64,000 nt of DNA from Bacillota bacterium. Its GTDB lineage: Bacteria > Bacillota > Clostridia > Lachnospirales > Lachnospiraceae. The stretch is taken from positions 285,820 through 349,819 of the forward strand of contig JAEZJV010000051.1 of the NCBI GenBank assembly GCA_023415635.1, in the 5' to 3' direction. Both the position numbers and the translations under genes were made by a program. The notes below the pieces were generated by a model, which was not told the DNA's origin, did not search any database, and saw only the letters and a program-made list of their open reading frames with translations. This document shows, piece after piece, positions 15,514 through 24,719 of this stretch. Within the stretch, counting starts at the first letter, position 1, and every line of letters begins with the position of its first letter.

Positions 15514-16635
15514 ATGGAGCATCGTATCTATAATTATTGGCTAAGTACCAGAAAGAATATCGGTCCGGTAAAAATCGAAGCATTGCTTCAAATTTATGGG
15601 TGTGCCGAGGAAATATACCACACCTCAGGAGAAGTATTGGCAGACTGTAAGGAAAGCTGCCTCAATGATTCCGGGCAGAGAATGTTTACGGAAAAAGATA
15701 TTGCATCAGTGCTTTCCGGAAGGAATTCGAATATGCTACAGGAAGAATTCTACAGACTGACAGACGGTGGAATACAATTCATAACAAAGGAAGACGAGGA
15801 TTATCCCGATAAATTACGACAGATTTATGCTGCACCCTTTTCCCTTTATGTGAAAGGCTCATTGCCTGCAAAGGATACCAAATGCCTTTCTGTGGTTGGT
15901 GCAAGAGACTGCTCCCAATATGGACAGGAGATGGCAAGGTATCTCGCCGGAGCTGTTGCGAAGGAAGGAATTTTGGTTATCAGCGGTCTGGCAAGGGGCA
16001 TTGATACCTATTCTCATCAGGGAGCAATTCATGCAGGAGGGCTTACCTATGCGATTCTTGGTTGTGGAATAGATCAGTGTTATCCGAGGGAGAATATTGG
16101 GCTTTATATGAAAATTCAACAGTATGGTGGGGTTTTATCGGAATATGCACCGGGAATAAAACCGTTACCGGGTAATTTTCCGATGCGTAACCGGATAATC
16201 AGCGGTCTCAGTGATGCGATTCTGATTATCGAAGCGAGATTAAAAAGTGGATCTCTGATTACGGTGGATATGGGACTGGATCAGGGAAAGGATATCTATG
16301 CTCTGCCCGGGAGAGCTACAGATGCTCTCAGTGAGGGCTGTAACAATCTGCTTAAGCAGGGGGCTAAACCAGTGACAGCTCCCAAGGACATTCTGGAGGA
16401 TCTGCTTCCGGGTTATAAGGAAATGTCAGGGGTATGCCATTCTGCAAAACAGATGCCAAGCGATCAGGAAAAGAAGATATTCTCCTGCCTGACTATCGAT
16501 CCAAAGCATATAGAGGAGCTTGCTCTGCTTTCGGGGCTGCCAATCAATCATCTGATGGAGCAACTCATTACTTTAGAGCTAAAGGGACTTGTAAGACAGA
16601 CCATGAAAAATTATTACTGTATAACGCGATGTTAA
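15514..16635 (+). CDS. dprA: DNA-processing protein DprA
   Basis: 373 residues. DprA binds incoming single-stranded DNA during natural transformation and loads RecA. An N-terminal helical region (SAM/HhH-like, about 1-90) precedes the Rossmann-like core with SVVGARDCSQYG, SGLARGIDTYSHQGAI, GCGIDQCYPREN and MRNRIISGLS; a small winged-helix C-terminal domain ends the protein (about 300-373). ATG 15514 is chosen over GTG 15502, which abuts the ribosome binding site. It follows comM closely, as in many Firmicutes, so its transcription may depend on comM or on read-through from the element. Confidence 0.92.
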   Translation: MEHRIYNYWLSTRKNIGPVKIEALLQIYGCAEEIYHTSGEVLADCKESCLNDSGQRMFTEKDIASVLSGRNSNMLQEEFYRLTDGGIQFITKEDEDYPDKLRQIYAAPFSLYVKGSLPAKDTKCLSVVGARDCSQYGQEMARYLAGAVAKEGILVISGLARGIDTYSHQGAIHAGGLTYAILGCGIDQCYPRENIGLYMKIQQYGGVLSEYAPGIKPLPGNFPMRNRIISGLSDAILIIEARLKSGSLITVDMGLDQGKDIYALPGRATDALSEGCNNLLKQGAKPVTAPKDILEDLLPGYKEMSGVCHSAKQMPSDQEKKIFSCLTIDPKHIEELALLSGLPINHLMEQLITLELKGLVRQTMKNYYCITRC

Positions 16636-17009
16636 GTTATCTTGCAAAATGGATAATGATGGTATAAAATAAACCGAATGGTATTTGCTTTAATATACAG
16701 ATAGAAGTATTACGAAAGGATAGCATTGTGATTTTCAACCTCACAATGCAGAGTGGTTATGAAATAATATTTCATGCATATTTTGTTCTATAAACAGGTA
16801 GGAATATTACATCGGCAAAGAAAAAATCTTGGATTACCCGAAAGAATTCCTTCTATTAATTATGAACAAACTATGGACGAAATGAAAAAAAATAATAAAC
16901 CGCTTGAAAATAAAGGAGAAATAGTATATGCTTCTTTTGTTTAGAACCTAAGTAAAAGATTAGATTCTGATATCCATACAGCAAACATAGAAATGAGGGA
17001 TTTACTAGC
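16636..17009. other. 374-base gap between dprA and topA with a hairpin and an orphan ORF
   Basis: A perfect 9-bp stem GCATTGTGA (16723-16731)/TCACAATGC (16741-16749) without a T run is present. ATG 16774 opens a 56-codon frame to TAG 16944 (MHILFYKQVGILHRQRKNLG...) with no ribosome binding site; it may be a gene remnant. AATAAAGGAGAAATAG at about 16910-16926 resembles an orphan ribosome binding site. I see no RNA gene. Confidence 0.4.
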
Positions 17010-19064
17010 ATGCCAAGATATCTTGTTATCGTGGAATCACCAGCCAAGGCAAAGACTATCAAGAAGTTTTTGGGAGCAAATTATGAGGTACTGGCCTCCA
17101 ACGGCCATGTACGGGATCTGCCGAAAAGCCAATTGGGTATTGATATAGAAAATGATTATGAACCGAAATATATAACCATCAGAGGAAAAGGGGATCTGCT
17201 TGCTAAGCTCCGCAAGGAAGTGAAGAAGGCAGACAAGGTTTATCTCGCAACGGACCCTGACCGTGAAGGAGAAGCAATCTCCTGGCATTTGTTAAATACT
17301 CTGAAGCTGGAGGTAAAAGACTCCAGCAGAATAACCTTCAATGAAATCACGAAAAATGCTGTAAAGGCTTCCATCAAACAGGCCAGAGAGATTGATATGG
17401 ATCTGGTTAATGCTCAGCAGGCGCGTCGTATACTGGATCGTATGGTGGGTTATCGAATCAGCCCGCTTTTATGGAGCAAGGTCAAACGAGGCTTAAGTGC
17501 CGGAAGAGTACAATCAGTAGCACTCCGTATCATATGTGACAGGGAGGATGAAATTGATGCCTTTGTTCCTGAGGAATACTGGAACCTGGAAGCAATGTTT
17601 GACATCAAGGGCAAGAAAAAACCTTTGATTGCGAAGCTAAATGGTGTAAAGCGTGACATCCGTAGCGAGACTGAAATGAACGATATCATCAGGCGGCTTG
17701 AAAATGCCAGCTTTATTGTTAATGAAATTAAGAAGAGCGAACGTATCAGAAAAGCTCCGTTACCGTTTACCACCAGTACACTCCAGCAGGAAGCTGCCAA
17801 GGCGCTGAATTTCTCTACCCAGAAGACGATGCAGCTGGCTCAGCAGCTGTATGAGGGTGTAGATATCAAGAATCACGGTACAGTTGGTTTGATTACCTAC
17901 CTCCGTACAGATTCCGTACGAATCAGCGACGAAGCGGATCAGGCTGCCAAGCAATTTATCAAGGAGCATTACGGTGAAGAATTTGTAGCTCAGGAGGAGA
18001 ATCTTGGTCGTACAGGAAAGAAGATACAGGATGCTCATGAAGCAATTCGTCCCACCTATGTGGAATTCACACCTGAGGAACTCAAAAACTCCTTAAACAG
18101 AGATCAATTCAGACTTTATCAGCTCATCTGGAAGCGCTTTGCTGCCAGTAGGATGCAGGCAGCAAAATACGAGACAACGACGATTAAGATAGACGCCAAT
18201 GATTTTAGGTTTACAACTGTTTCATCAAAACTGGTCTTCGAAGGCTTTATGAGTGTCTACACACCCGAAGAGGAGGAGGAAGATACAGGTGCGACCTATG
18301 ACAGTCTTGAAGAGGGGCAGAAGCTTTCTCTGATCAAACTGGATCCAAGTCAGCATTTTACTCAGCCTCCGGCACATTATACGGAAGCTTCCCTGGTTAA
18401 GACCTTAGAGGAGCTAGGAATCGGAAGACCGAGTACCTATTCTCCTACAATAACGACAATTATAGCCAGACGCTATGTTGCTAAGGAGAATAAAAATCTG
18501 TATGTCACAGAGCTGGGTGAGGCCGTGAATAATATAATGAAAGCAGCTTTTCCGAGCATTGTGGATGTGAATTTTACAGCGAATATGGAATCCCTTTTGG
18601 ATTGTGTGGAGGACGGAACAGTTACTTATAAAACAATTATCAGTAATTTTTACCCGGATTTAGAGGAAGCAGTAAATAATGCACATTTGGTGCTTGATAA
18701 AATACAGATTGAAGATGAGGTAACGGAGGAAATTTGCGAGGAATGCGGTAGAAACATGGTAATAAAATACGGCCCTCATGGTAAATTCCTTGCATGCCCC
18801 GGCTTCCCGGAATGTAAGAATACAAAGCCGTACCTTGAGAAAATCGGTGTGGAATGTCCTTTTTGTGGCAATGATATTGTTCTGAGAAAGACAAAGAAAG
18901 GGCGAAAATACTATGGCTGTATCAACAACCCCGCCTGCGAGTTCATGACCTGGCAGAAGCCCTCAGGAATCCGTTGTGAGAAGTGCGGAGGAATTATGCT
19001 GGAAAAGGGAAGCAAGCTGGTCTGCGACAATGATAAATGCGGACATGTCAGCCTAAAAATCTAA
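17010..19064 (+). CDS. topA: DNA topoisomerase I
   Basis: 684-residue type IA topoisomerase that relaxes negative supercoils. The Toprim domain contains IVESPAKAKT at the N-terminus and DPDREGE at 82-88; the active-site tyrosine is Y297 in GLITYLRTDS. Three C-terminal four-cysteine zinc ribbons are visible: CEECGR...CPGFPEC, CPFCGN...CINNPAC and CEKCGG...CDNDKC. Length and order are standard for Firmicutes. ATG 17010 has a weak GAGGG upstream. dprA, topA and codY lie in the common clostridial order. Confidence 0.97.
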   Translation: MPRYLVIVESPAKAKTIKKFLGANYEVLASNGHVRDLPKSQLGIDIENDYEPKYITIRGKGDLLAKLRKEVKKADKVYLATDPDREGEAISWHLLNTLKLEVKDSSRITFNEITKNAVKASIKQAREIDMDLVNAQQARRILDRMVGYRISPLLWSKVKRGLSAGRVQSVALRIICDREDEIDAFVPEEYWNLEAMFDIKGKKKPLIAKLNGVKRDIRSETEMNDIIRRLENASFIVNEIKKSERIRKAPLPFTTSTLQQEAAKALNFSTQKTMQLAQQLYEGVDIKNHGTVGLITYLRTDSVRISDEADQAAKQFIKEHYGEEFVAQEENLGRTGKKIQDAHEAIRPTYVEFTPEELKNSLNRDQFRLYQLIWKRFAASRMQAAKYETTTIKIDANDFRFTTVSSKLVFEGFMSVYTPEEEEEDTGATYDSLEEGQKLSLIKLDPSQHFTQPPAHYTEASLVKTLEELGIGRPSTYSPTITTIIARRYVAKENKNLYVTELGEAVNNIMKAAFPSIVDVNFTANMESLLDCVEDGTVTYKTIISNFYPDLEEAVNNAHLVLDKIQIEDEVTEEICEECGRNMVIKYGPHGKFLACPGFPECKNTKPYLEKIGVECPFCGNDIVLRKTKKGRKYYGCINNPACEFMTWQKPSGIRCEKCGGIMLEKGSKLVCDNDKCGHVSLKI

Positions 19065-19356
19065 TATAAATTTATAATATTTTTTGAAAAAATACAAAAT
19101 TGGATATAATAATTAATAATTTGGTCATAATGTGCGTCAAAATAGCGAAAAGACTATTGTTTTTGGAGATAACATGTGATATTATTAAAAAGGTGATACA
19201 ATTAGAAACAATTACTAGTTGTAACGCTTCTTCCAATCATACTGATCGAAATACGCAACAAGCCTTGAGGGTTCGTACTTGTACTTCCTCGCAGTATTGA
19301 ACCTTGTATATTGGAAGCCTAGAGGGGATCAGAATAAGCTGGGAGGAACTTAAGTA
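19065..19356. other. topA-codY intergenic region with a foldable leader
   Basis: No gene is seen. An A/T-rich dyad around ATAAATTTAT followed by TTTTTT just after topA may end topA transcription. Closer to codY, GAGG..GTAC..GTAC..CCTC forms a nested hairpin at about 19267-19292, so codY probably has a structured 5' leader. No riboswitch class was recognised. Confidence 0.35.
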
Positions 19357-20130
19357 ATGAGTGTACAGTTACTAGATAAAACAAGAAAGATCAATAATCT
19401 GCTGCATAATAATAACTCGCATAAGGTTGTATTTAATGACATCTGTGTAGTCCTTAGCGATATACTTGCATCCAATGTTTTGGTCATCAGCCGTAAGGGG
19501 AAGGTGCTCGGGGTAAAAAACCGTAGCGATATCAATGAAATCAAGGAATTGATTAAGGATGCTGTCGGCAGACATATTGACAGTCTGCTGAACGAGAGAC
19601 TCTTGAACATATTATCAACAAAAGAAAATGTCAACTTGAGAACGCTGGGGTTTGAGTTTGATAATGTTGACACCTATCAGGCAATTATTACACCCATTGA
19701 TATAGCGGGTGAGAGGCTTGGTACACTTTTTATATATAAGAACGGTCCGCAATATACTTTGGATGATATTATCTTAAGTGAATACGGCACCACAGTTGTA
19801 GGCTTGGAGATGATGCGATCCGTAAATGAAGAAAATGCAGAAGAGAACCGAAAGGTTCAAATCGTAAAATCAGCAATCAGTACCTTATCCTTTTCGGAAT
19901 TGGAAGCCATTACCCATATTTTTGAAGAATTAAAGGGTAATGAAGGAATACTGGTTGCCAGTAAGATTGCTGACCGAGTCGGTATTACCAGATCGGTGAT
20001 CGTAAATGCACTTAGAAAATTTGAGAGTGCAGGGGTTATTGAATCCCGCTCCTCAGGTATGAAGGGGACCTATATCAGAGTTCTGAATGATGTAGTATTT
20101 GAGGAATTGAAAAATTTGAATAATCAATAA
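19357..20130 (+). CDS. codY: Global transcriptional regulator CodY
   Basis: 257 residues, the usual CodY length. The N-terminal GAF domain (about 1-150) binds branched-chain amino acids in the family and the C-terminal winged helix (about 180-255) contains IADRVGITRSVIVNALRKFESAGVIESR in pieces, with the ASKIADRVG helix and the conserved RSVIVNALRK recognition helix. CodY senses GTP and isoleucine-type effectors and represses starvation, motility and competence genes; its place just before the flagellar operon, as in Bacillus, is suggestive but it has its own terminator. ATG 19357 has GGGAGG upstream. Confidence 0.95.
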   Translation: MSVQLLDKTRKINNLLHNNNSHKVVFNDICVVLSDILASNVLVISRKGKVLGVKNRSDINEIKELIKDAVGRHIDSLLNERLLNILSTKENVNLRTLGFEFDNVDTYQAIITPIDIAGERLGTLFIYKNGPQYTLDDIILSEYGTTVVGLEMMRSVNEENAEENRKVQIVKSAISTLSFSELEAITHIFEELKGNEGILVASKIADRVGITRSVIVNALRKFESAGVIESRSSGMKGTYIRVLNDVVFEELKNLNNQ

Positions 20131-20145
20131 TGGATTTGTTATGCA

Positions 20146-20184
20146 AAAGGATTTGTGGGGATTAAGTCCCATGAATCCTTTTTT
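20146..20184 (+). terminator. Intrinsic terminator of codY
   Basis: AAGGATT...GGG pairs with CCC...AATCCTT and is followed by TTTTTT; it separates codY from the flagellar operon. Confidence 0.7.
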
Positions 20185-20398
20185 AGTTTATGAAAATTTT
20201 ATAAAGTCCTGGAAGGAGGTAATAAGAAAAAATTATTAACAGTCTTTTTTGATGAATATTTATGAAAGGAGGAAGTGTTATCATTTGCCAAATCTACGGC
20301 AGATTTTATTTTTTGAGCCGGTAAGACGGCAGGTTTTTCTTGTAAAAACCATAATAATACAAGCTATAGTATTATTCTACTAAATTTCTAAATATATC
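20185..20398 (+). other. Leader-like region with orphan ribosome binding sites upstream of flgB
   Basis: No clear gene. Two strong Shine-Dalgarno-like sequences (GGAAGGAGGT near 20212-20221, AAAGGAGGAAG near 20265-20275) have no convincing reading frame behind them; a 32-codon frame from TTG 20285 is the best candidate. Hairpins GCCGG/CGGC-type near 20318-20332 and GGTTTTT/AAAAACC at about 20332-20350 suggest folded RNA or a weak terminator. It does not match a cyclic di-GMP riboswitch that I can recognise. Confidence 0.35.
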
Positions 20399-20426
20399 TT
20401 GTGTTTTCTTAAATATTTATTATAAT
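20399..20426 (+). promoter_or_regulatory. Predicted promoter of the flagellar operon
   Basis: TTGTGT (20399-20404), 16-bp spacer, TATAAT (20421-20426), 25 bases upstream of the flgB ATG. Confidence 0.55.
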
Positions 20427-20450
20427 AATTGTATGGAAAGGAGTGCGCAT

Positions 20451-20840
20451 ATGATTGGCTCAAATGCATTTAATTACATTAATGTTTTGAAAAAAGCAGC
20501 TGATGCCAGCTGGAAGAGGGACGAGATAATTGCGAATAACATCGCAAACGTAGACACACCGGGTTACAAGAGAAAGGATGTACAATTCGAATCTTATCTG
20601 ATGAGTTCCATGCTGGGAGACGGTTCTCTGGATCGCAGAGTAGCGAATGCGAAGCTTTCTTCGCTGGAGGCAACGGTTTATACGGATAATGCAGCACTCA
20701 GTTATCGTATGGACGGTAACAATGTAGACATCGATACCGAAACTGCTAATCTTGCAGAGAACCAGATTCGCTACTATGCCCTGATGGATTCGATGACTCA
20801 AGAATTCAGCCGTATCAAGAGCGTGTTGGCTACAAGGTAA
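20451..20840 (+). CDS. flgB: Flagellar basal-body rod protein FlgB
   Basis: 129 residues, proximal rod subunit. The N-terminal flagellar rod motif IIANNIANVDTPGYKRKDVQFE and a C-terminal amphipathic helix are present. ATG 20451 is used because AAGGAG lies eight bases before it; an in-frame ATG at 20433 is upstream of that site. First gene of the fla/che operon. Confidence 0.95.
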   Translation: MIGSNAFNYINVLKKAADASWKRDEIIANNIANVDTPGYKRKDVQFESYLMSSMLGDGSLDRRVANAKLSSLEATVYTDNAALSYRMDGNNVDIDTETANLAENQIRYYALMDSMTQEFSRIKSVLATR

Positions 20841-20969
20841 GAGAGATGAGCGAAGGAAGGAGAAATTTTATTCTATGCTTCTTATTTCACTTCACATATA
20901 AGCAGGAAGCAGACGCAGCCTGACGCTAAGGGGATATCATGATAGTTTTATTGTATAGGAGGTAGGACT

Positions 20970-21407
20970 ATGTCGTTTATGAACGGAATGAATGTCAGTG
21001 CAAGCGGTATGACCGCTCAAAGACTCAGACTGGATATCATTTCTCAAAATATAGCAAATGTAAATACAACCAGAGATGAGAATGGTAATACATACAGACG
21101 CAAGACAGTAGTGTTTGCTGAAAAGGACATCTCTCCTTTTGGAGCGGTTCTGATGAAGACCGCCGGAAGAGTCGGTAACGGTGTAAAGGTTACTGAGATT
21201 ACAGAAGATACAGCCTCTGAGATGCGTAAGGTGTATGACCCCTCCCATCCGGATGCGGATGAAGATGGTTATGTGACCTATCCAAATGTCAATGTCGTAC
21301 AGGAAATGACAGATATGATCAGTGCCACTAGATCTTATGAAGCTAATGTTACTGCATTTAATGCAACAAAGAGTATGGCCTTAAAGGGTCTTGAGGTAGG
21401 AAAATAA
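20970..21407 (+). CDS. flgC: Flagellar basal-body rod protein FlgC
   Basis: 145 residues, rod subunit next to FlgB. The N-terminus has ASGMTAQRLRLDIISQNIAN with the family NVNTTRDENG segment, and the C-terminal helix MISATRSYEANVTAFNATKS is typical. ATG has GGAGGT upstream. It follows flgB by about 130 bases and precedes fliE by 16. Confidence 0.95.
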   Translation: MSFMNGMNVSASGMTAQRLRLDIISQNIANVNTTRDENGNTYRRKTVVFAEKDISPFGAVLMKTAGRVGNGVKVTEITEDTASEMRKVYDPSHPDADEDGYVTYPNVNVVQEMTDMISATRSYEANVTAFNATKSMALKGLEVGK

Positions 21408-21423
21408 GCTTTGGAGGTAATTC

Positions 21424-21735
21424 ATGAATATCAGTTCAATCGGTAATATTATGGATATAAACCAGTTGGCTGCAGGAGGAGCTGCAAAATCCTCTGAGAG
21501 CAGAAATGCAAGCTTCGAGAGTCTGTTCCAGGCTGCAGTGAATATGGTTCAGCAGACTAACGATTATACGAATGCTGCTGAGGAAGCAGAAACTGCCTAT
21601 GCACTCGGTCTTACTGACAGCACCCACGATCTTCAGGTGGCCCAACAGAAGGCCAATCTTTCGTTACAATATACGGTCGCTGTACGTAATGCAGTCATGG
21701 ATGCTTACAGAGAAATCATGAATCTGCAATTTTAA
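21424..21735 (+). CDS. fliE: Flagellar hook-basal body complex protein FliE
   Basis: 103 residues, the adapter that joins the MS ring to the rod. The C-terminal half shows the family sequence DSTHDLQVAQQKANLSLQYT and VRNAVMDAYREIMNLQF. GGAGG precedes the ATG. The normal order flgB-flgC-fliE-fliF is kept, but 343 non-coding bases with hairpins and repeats separate it from fliF. Confidence 0.95.
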   Translation: MNISSIGNIMDINQLAAGGAAKSSESRNASFESLFQAAVNMVQQTNDYTNAAEEAETAYALGLTDSTHDLQVAQQKANLSLQYTVAVRNAVMDAYREIMNLQF

Positions 21736-22078
21736 TATTAAAGTCAGTTAATATAAGATCGTCCAGGCAGCTAAGAATTACAGCCGGAAAGCTTATGCTG
21801 AGAAAAGCACCGTCGGTGCTTTTCTGTTAGAGTATATTGCTATGCAGGCTTGTTCGCAATAGCGATATACTCCAGCAGAAAAACAGCGCAACGATTTCAC
21901 GACTTAAGCTTACGAGGGCTTACTTCACAGGTTATCGCAGTTAAAGCTTACAAGGGCTTACCTTCGCAGGCTATCATAGCTTAGGCTTTGCGAGGGCTTA
22001 TTTCGCAGGAGCTTACAGCATAATTATTTGTAAGATAGTATCATTCTATGAATAAATCAGATTAAGGAGCAAAAGATC
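21736..22078 (+). repeat. fliE-fliF gap: two hairpins and three 37-39-bp tandem repeats
   Basis: AGAAAAGCACCG and CGGTGCTTTTCT (21801-21825) make a 12-bp dyad ending in TTTTCT, an intrinsic terminator or attenuator. A second dyad, TATATTGCTAT with ATAGCGATATA, is at about 21834-21870. Three degenerate tandem units follow at 21904-21940, 21941-21979 and 21980-22018, each with GAGGGCTTA or AAGGGCTTA and TTCRCAGG. No open gene is seen. Confidence 0.6.
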
Positions 22079-23671
22079 ATGCAAGAAAGATTGAAACAAA
22101 TACCGAAACAATTACTTGATCTGTGGAAGAAATATACGAATAAACAGAAAACAATCATCATCAGTGTTGTCTGTGTTGTTGTCCTTGCTTTTGCTTTGCT
22201 GATTTTTCTGATGCAGCGGGTTGAGTACACTTTTCTCGAAGCTGCTGAAACAACCAATGAAGCCAGTCAGATTGTAGATATTCTTAAGGGAGAGAACATT
22301 CCCTATAAGCTCGGAGGAGATAACCTTACCATTTCAGTTGATGCAAAACGATATTCCGATGCCATATTGCTCTTAGCCAGTAATAATATGCCTTCTACAG
22401 GTATTTCCATTGATGAGCTTCTCAACAATAGTCTTAGTACTACGAATAGTGATCGTACCTTGAAGTTAAATCTCTATCTGCAGAATCAGCTTCGTAATTA
22501 CCTAAAAACTATGGAAGGTGTGGAGAATGCCGAGGTTTACTATATCCCTTCGGAAAGCAGTAATTCTATACTGACTGAAGAACAGGAGACCTCTGCAAGT
22601 GTTCTTCTTACGGTCAATGATGATTTTAAGACCGAATCGGCCCAGACCATCGCAGAGGTAGTTGCTTCTGTAATCGGTAATAAGACAACAGACCGTATAA
22701 AGGTCGCAGACCAGGAGGGCAATCTGTTATTCGGAGGAGAACAGGATCTGTATTCCGGAAGCGCGAGCTCTAATGAAGACTATAAGCAAAGACTTCGCAA
22801 TACATTTATCAATAATCTCTACATGGGACTTTTGAAGAGCGGTTATGATGACGCTGAGATCATGCCGAATCTGACCTTCAATATGGACAGGGTTACTCAG
22901 CTTTATACGGAGTATCTTCCGGCAGAAGGACAGGATCAGGGCTTATATAAGCACAGCTATACCTATACGGCTCAGAACGCGGATTCCTCGGGCGGCCCCC
23001 CCGGAACCGATTCTAACGATGAGACGACCTATCAGATTCAGACTCAGGCCTCCAATAACAGCAATGTAGAGACAAAAGAGTATGACTATCTTCCCAATGA
23101 ACGGGTAACAAATACTGAATATGAGATCGGTGCGATCATACCGGATGAATCCTCTATTAGTATCGTACTACGCAAGGTAACTGATTATAAAGAGGTGGAT
23201 TTGAAGCAGCAGGGACTACTTGGGGACCTGACCTTTGAACAATATGCTCAGCAGAACGGAGCAAGCAAGATTATAACGGTAGATCCTTCGATCACCACGA
23301 TGGTATCCCTGGCTACCGGTATTGCACCGGATAAAATTTCTATTACTGCTTATGAGCAGCCGGTTTTTATTCCGGCTGTTAGGGAGGCCTTGAGCTGGTC
23401 CAGTATTATGATGATTGTATTGGCAGTATTGATTGTAGGCCTTCTAATCTTCGTGGTATTTAAGGGAATCGGACCTGTCGCGGTTACCGAGTTGGAGCCG
23501 GAGCTGTCGGTAGAACAGCTGTTGGCGACTACAAAAGAGAATCAATCTATCGAGGATATTGAATTTAATGAGGTATCCGAGGTACGAAGAATGATAGAAA
23601 AATTTGTGGACGAAAAGCCGGAGGCAGTGGCACAGCTGCTGCGAAACTGGCTGAGTGAGGATTGGAGCTAA
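22079..23671 (+). CDS. fliF: Flagellar M-ring protein FliF
   Basis: 530 residues forming the MS ring in the membrane. Membrane segments are at about 24-44 (IIISVVCVVVLAFALLIFLM) and 440-462 (SSIMMIVLAVLIVGLLIFVV); between them are the ring-building motif domains, with NLYLQNQLRNYLKTMEGVEN at the first. The C-terminal tail with EVRRMIEKFVDEKPEAVAQL is the FliG-binding segment. ATG 22079 has AAGGAGC upstream. fliG begins 34 bases downstream. Confidence 0.96.
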   Translation: MQERLKQIPKQLLDLWKKYTNKQKTIIISVVCVVVLAFALLIFLMQRVEYTFLEAAETTNEASQIVDILKGENIPYKLGGDNLTISVDAKRYSDAILLLASNNMPSTGISIDELLNNSLSTTNSDRTLKLNLYLQNQLRNYLKTMEGVENAEVYYIPSESSNSILTEEQETSASVLLTVNDDFKTESAQTIAEVVASVIGNKTTDRIKVADQEGNLLFGGEQDLYSGSASSNEDYKQRLRNTFINNLYMGLLKSGYDDAEIMPNLTFNMDRVTQLYTEYLPAEGQDQGLYKHSYTYTAQNADSSGGPPGTDSNDETTYQIQTQASNNSNVETKEYDYLPNERVTNTEYEIGAIIPDESSISIVLRKVTDYKEVDLKQQGLLGDLTFEQYAQQNGASKIITVDPSITTMVSLATGIAPDKISITAYEQPVFIPAVREALSWSSIMMIVLAVLIVGLLIFVVFKGIGPVAVTELEPELSVEQLLATTKENQSIEDIEFNEVSEVRRMIEKFVDEKPEAVAQLLRNWLSEDWS

Positions 23672-23705
23672 AGAACTGCTGCTTTTAAGCAGAATGGAGG
23701 TTGTT

Positions 23706-24719
23706 ATGGCAAGAAACAGTGGTGATATAACAGGAATACAGAAGGCTGCGATTCTTTTAATTTCTCTCGGTCCGGAGCGTTCCGCCAGTATATTTAAGCA
23801 TCTCAAGGAAGAAGAGATAGAGACTATGACGCTCGAAATAGCAAATACTCGCAGTATATCACCTGCGACCAAGGATCAGGTAATGGATGAATTCTATGAG
23901 ATCTGTCTTGCTCAGCAGTATATCGCTGAAGGCGGTATTTCCTATGCGAAGGAGCTTTTGGAGAAGGCACTTGGAGATGAAAAGGCAAGGGATGTAATTG
24001 GTAAGTTGACAGCCTCCCTACAGGTTAGACCCTTTGAATTTGTCAGAAAGACGGATGCATCCCAGTTACTTAACTTCATTCAGGATGAGCATCCCCAGAC
24101 CATTGCATTAATCTTGTCCTATCTGTCTCCTGGACAATCATCAACAATCATCTCGTCACTGGCTCCGGATAAGCAGGCAGATGTTGCAAGACGTATCGCC
24201 CAGATGGACCGTACCTCCCCGGATGTAATCAAGGAAGTGGAGAGGGTACTCGAACGTAAGCTGGCATCGCTGGTTAATCAGGATTATACCATTGTCGGTG
24301 GTGTAGATTCCATCGTGGAAATCTTGAACACTGTAGACCGTGGAACAGAGAAGCATATTATGGAGACCTTAGAGATTGAAGATCCCGAGCTGGCAGATGA
24401 AATCCGACGTAAGATGTTTGTATTCGAGGATATACTAAGCCTGGATGATAAATCCATCCAGAGAGTTCTTCGTGAGGTGGATAATAACGAGCTTGCTGTC
24501 GCTTTGAAGGGCTCTAATGAAGAGGTTCAGAATGTAATCTTCAACAACCTGTCCAAGCGTCTTGCTTCCATGATACGAGAGGATATGGAATATATGGGTC
24601 CTGTACGTCTTAAGGATGTAGAAGAGGCACAGCAGAAGATAGTTAATATCATAAGAAAACTGGAAGATTCCTCTGAAATTATTATTTCCAGAGGTGGAGG
24701 TGACGAGATCATTGTCTAA
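23706..24719 (+). CDS. fliG: Flagellar motor switch protein FliG
   Basis: 337 residues, the torque-transmitting switch subunit. The EHPQT motif (DEHPQTIALILSYL) in the middle domain and the C-terminal charged ridge (FVFEDILSLDDKSIQRVLRE) are clear. ATG 23706 follows GGAGG; reading from 23655 would add a tail not found in FliG. Its end overlaps the start of fliH by eight bases. Confidence 0.96.
   Translation: MARNSGDITGIQKAAILLISLGPERSASIFKHLKEEEIETMTLEIANTRSISPATKDQVMDEFYEICLAQQYIAEGGISYAKELLEKALGDEKARDVIGKLTASLQVRPFEFVRKTDASQLLNFIQDEHPQTIALILSYLSPGQSSTIISSLAPDKQADVARRIAQMDRTSPDVIKEVERVLERKLASLVNQDYTIVGGVDSIVEILNTVDRGTEKHIMETLEIEDPELADEIRRKMFVFEDILSLDDKSIQRVLREVDNNELAVALKGSNEEVQNVIFNNLSKRLASMIREDMEYMGPVRLKDVEEAQQKIVNIIRKLEDSSEIIISRGGGDEIIV

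Noticed and set aside
20185..20450. Cyclic di-GMP riboswitch before the flagellar operon, as in some clostridia
   Set aside because: The conserved core sequences of the known classes are not present as far as I can read.
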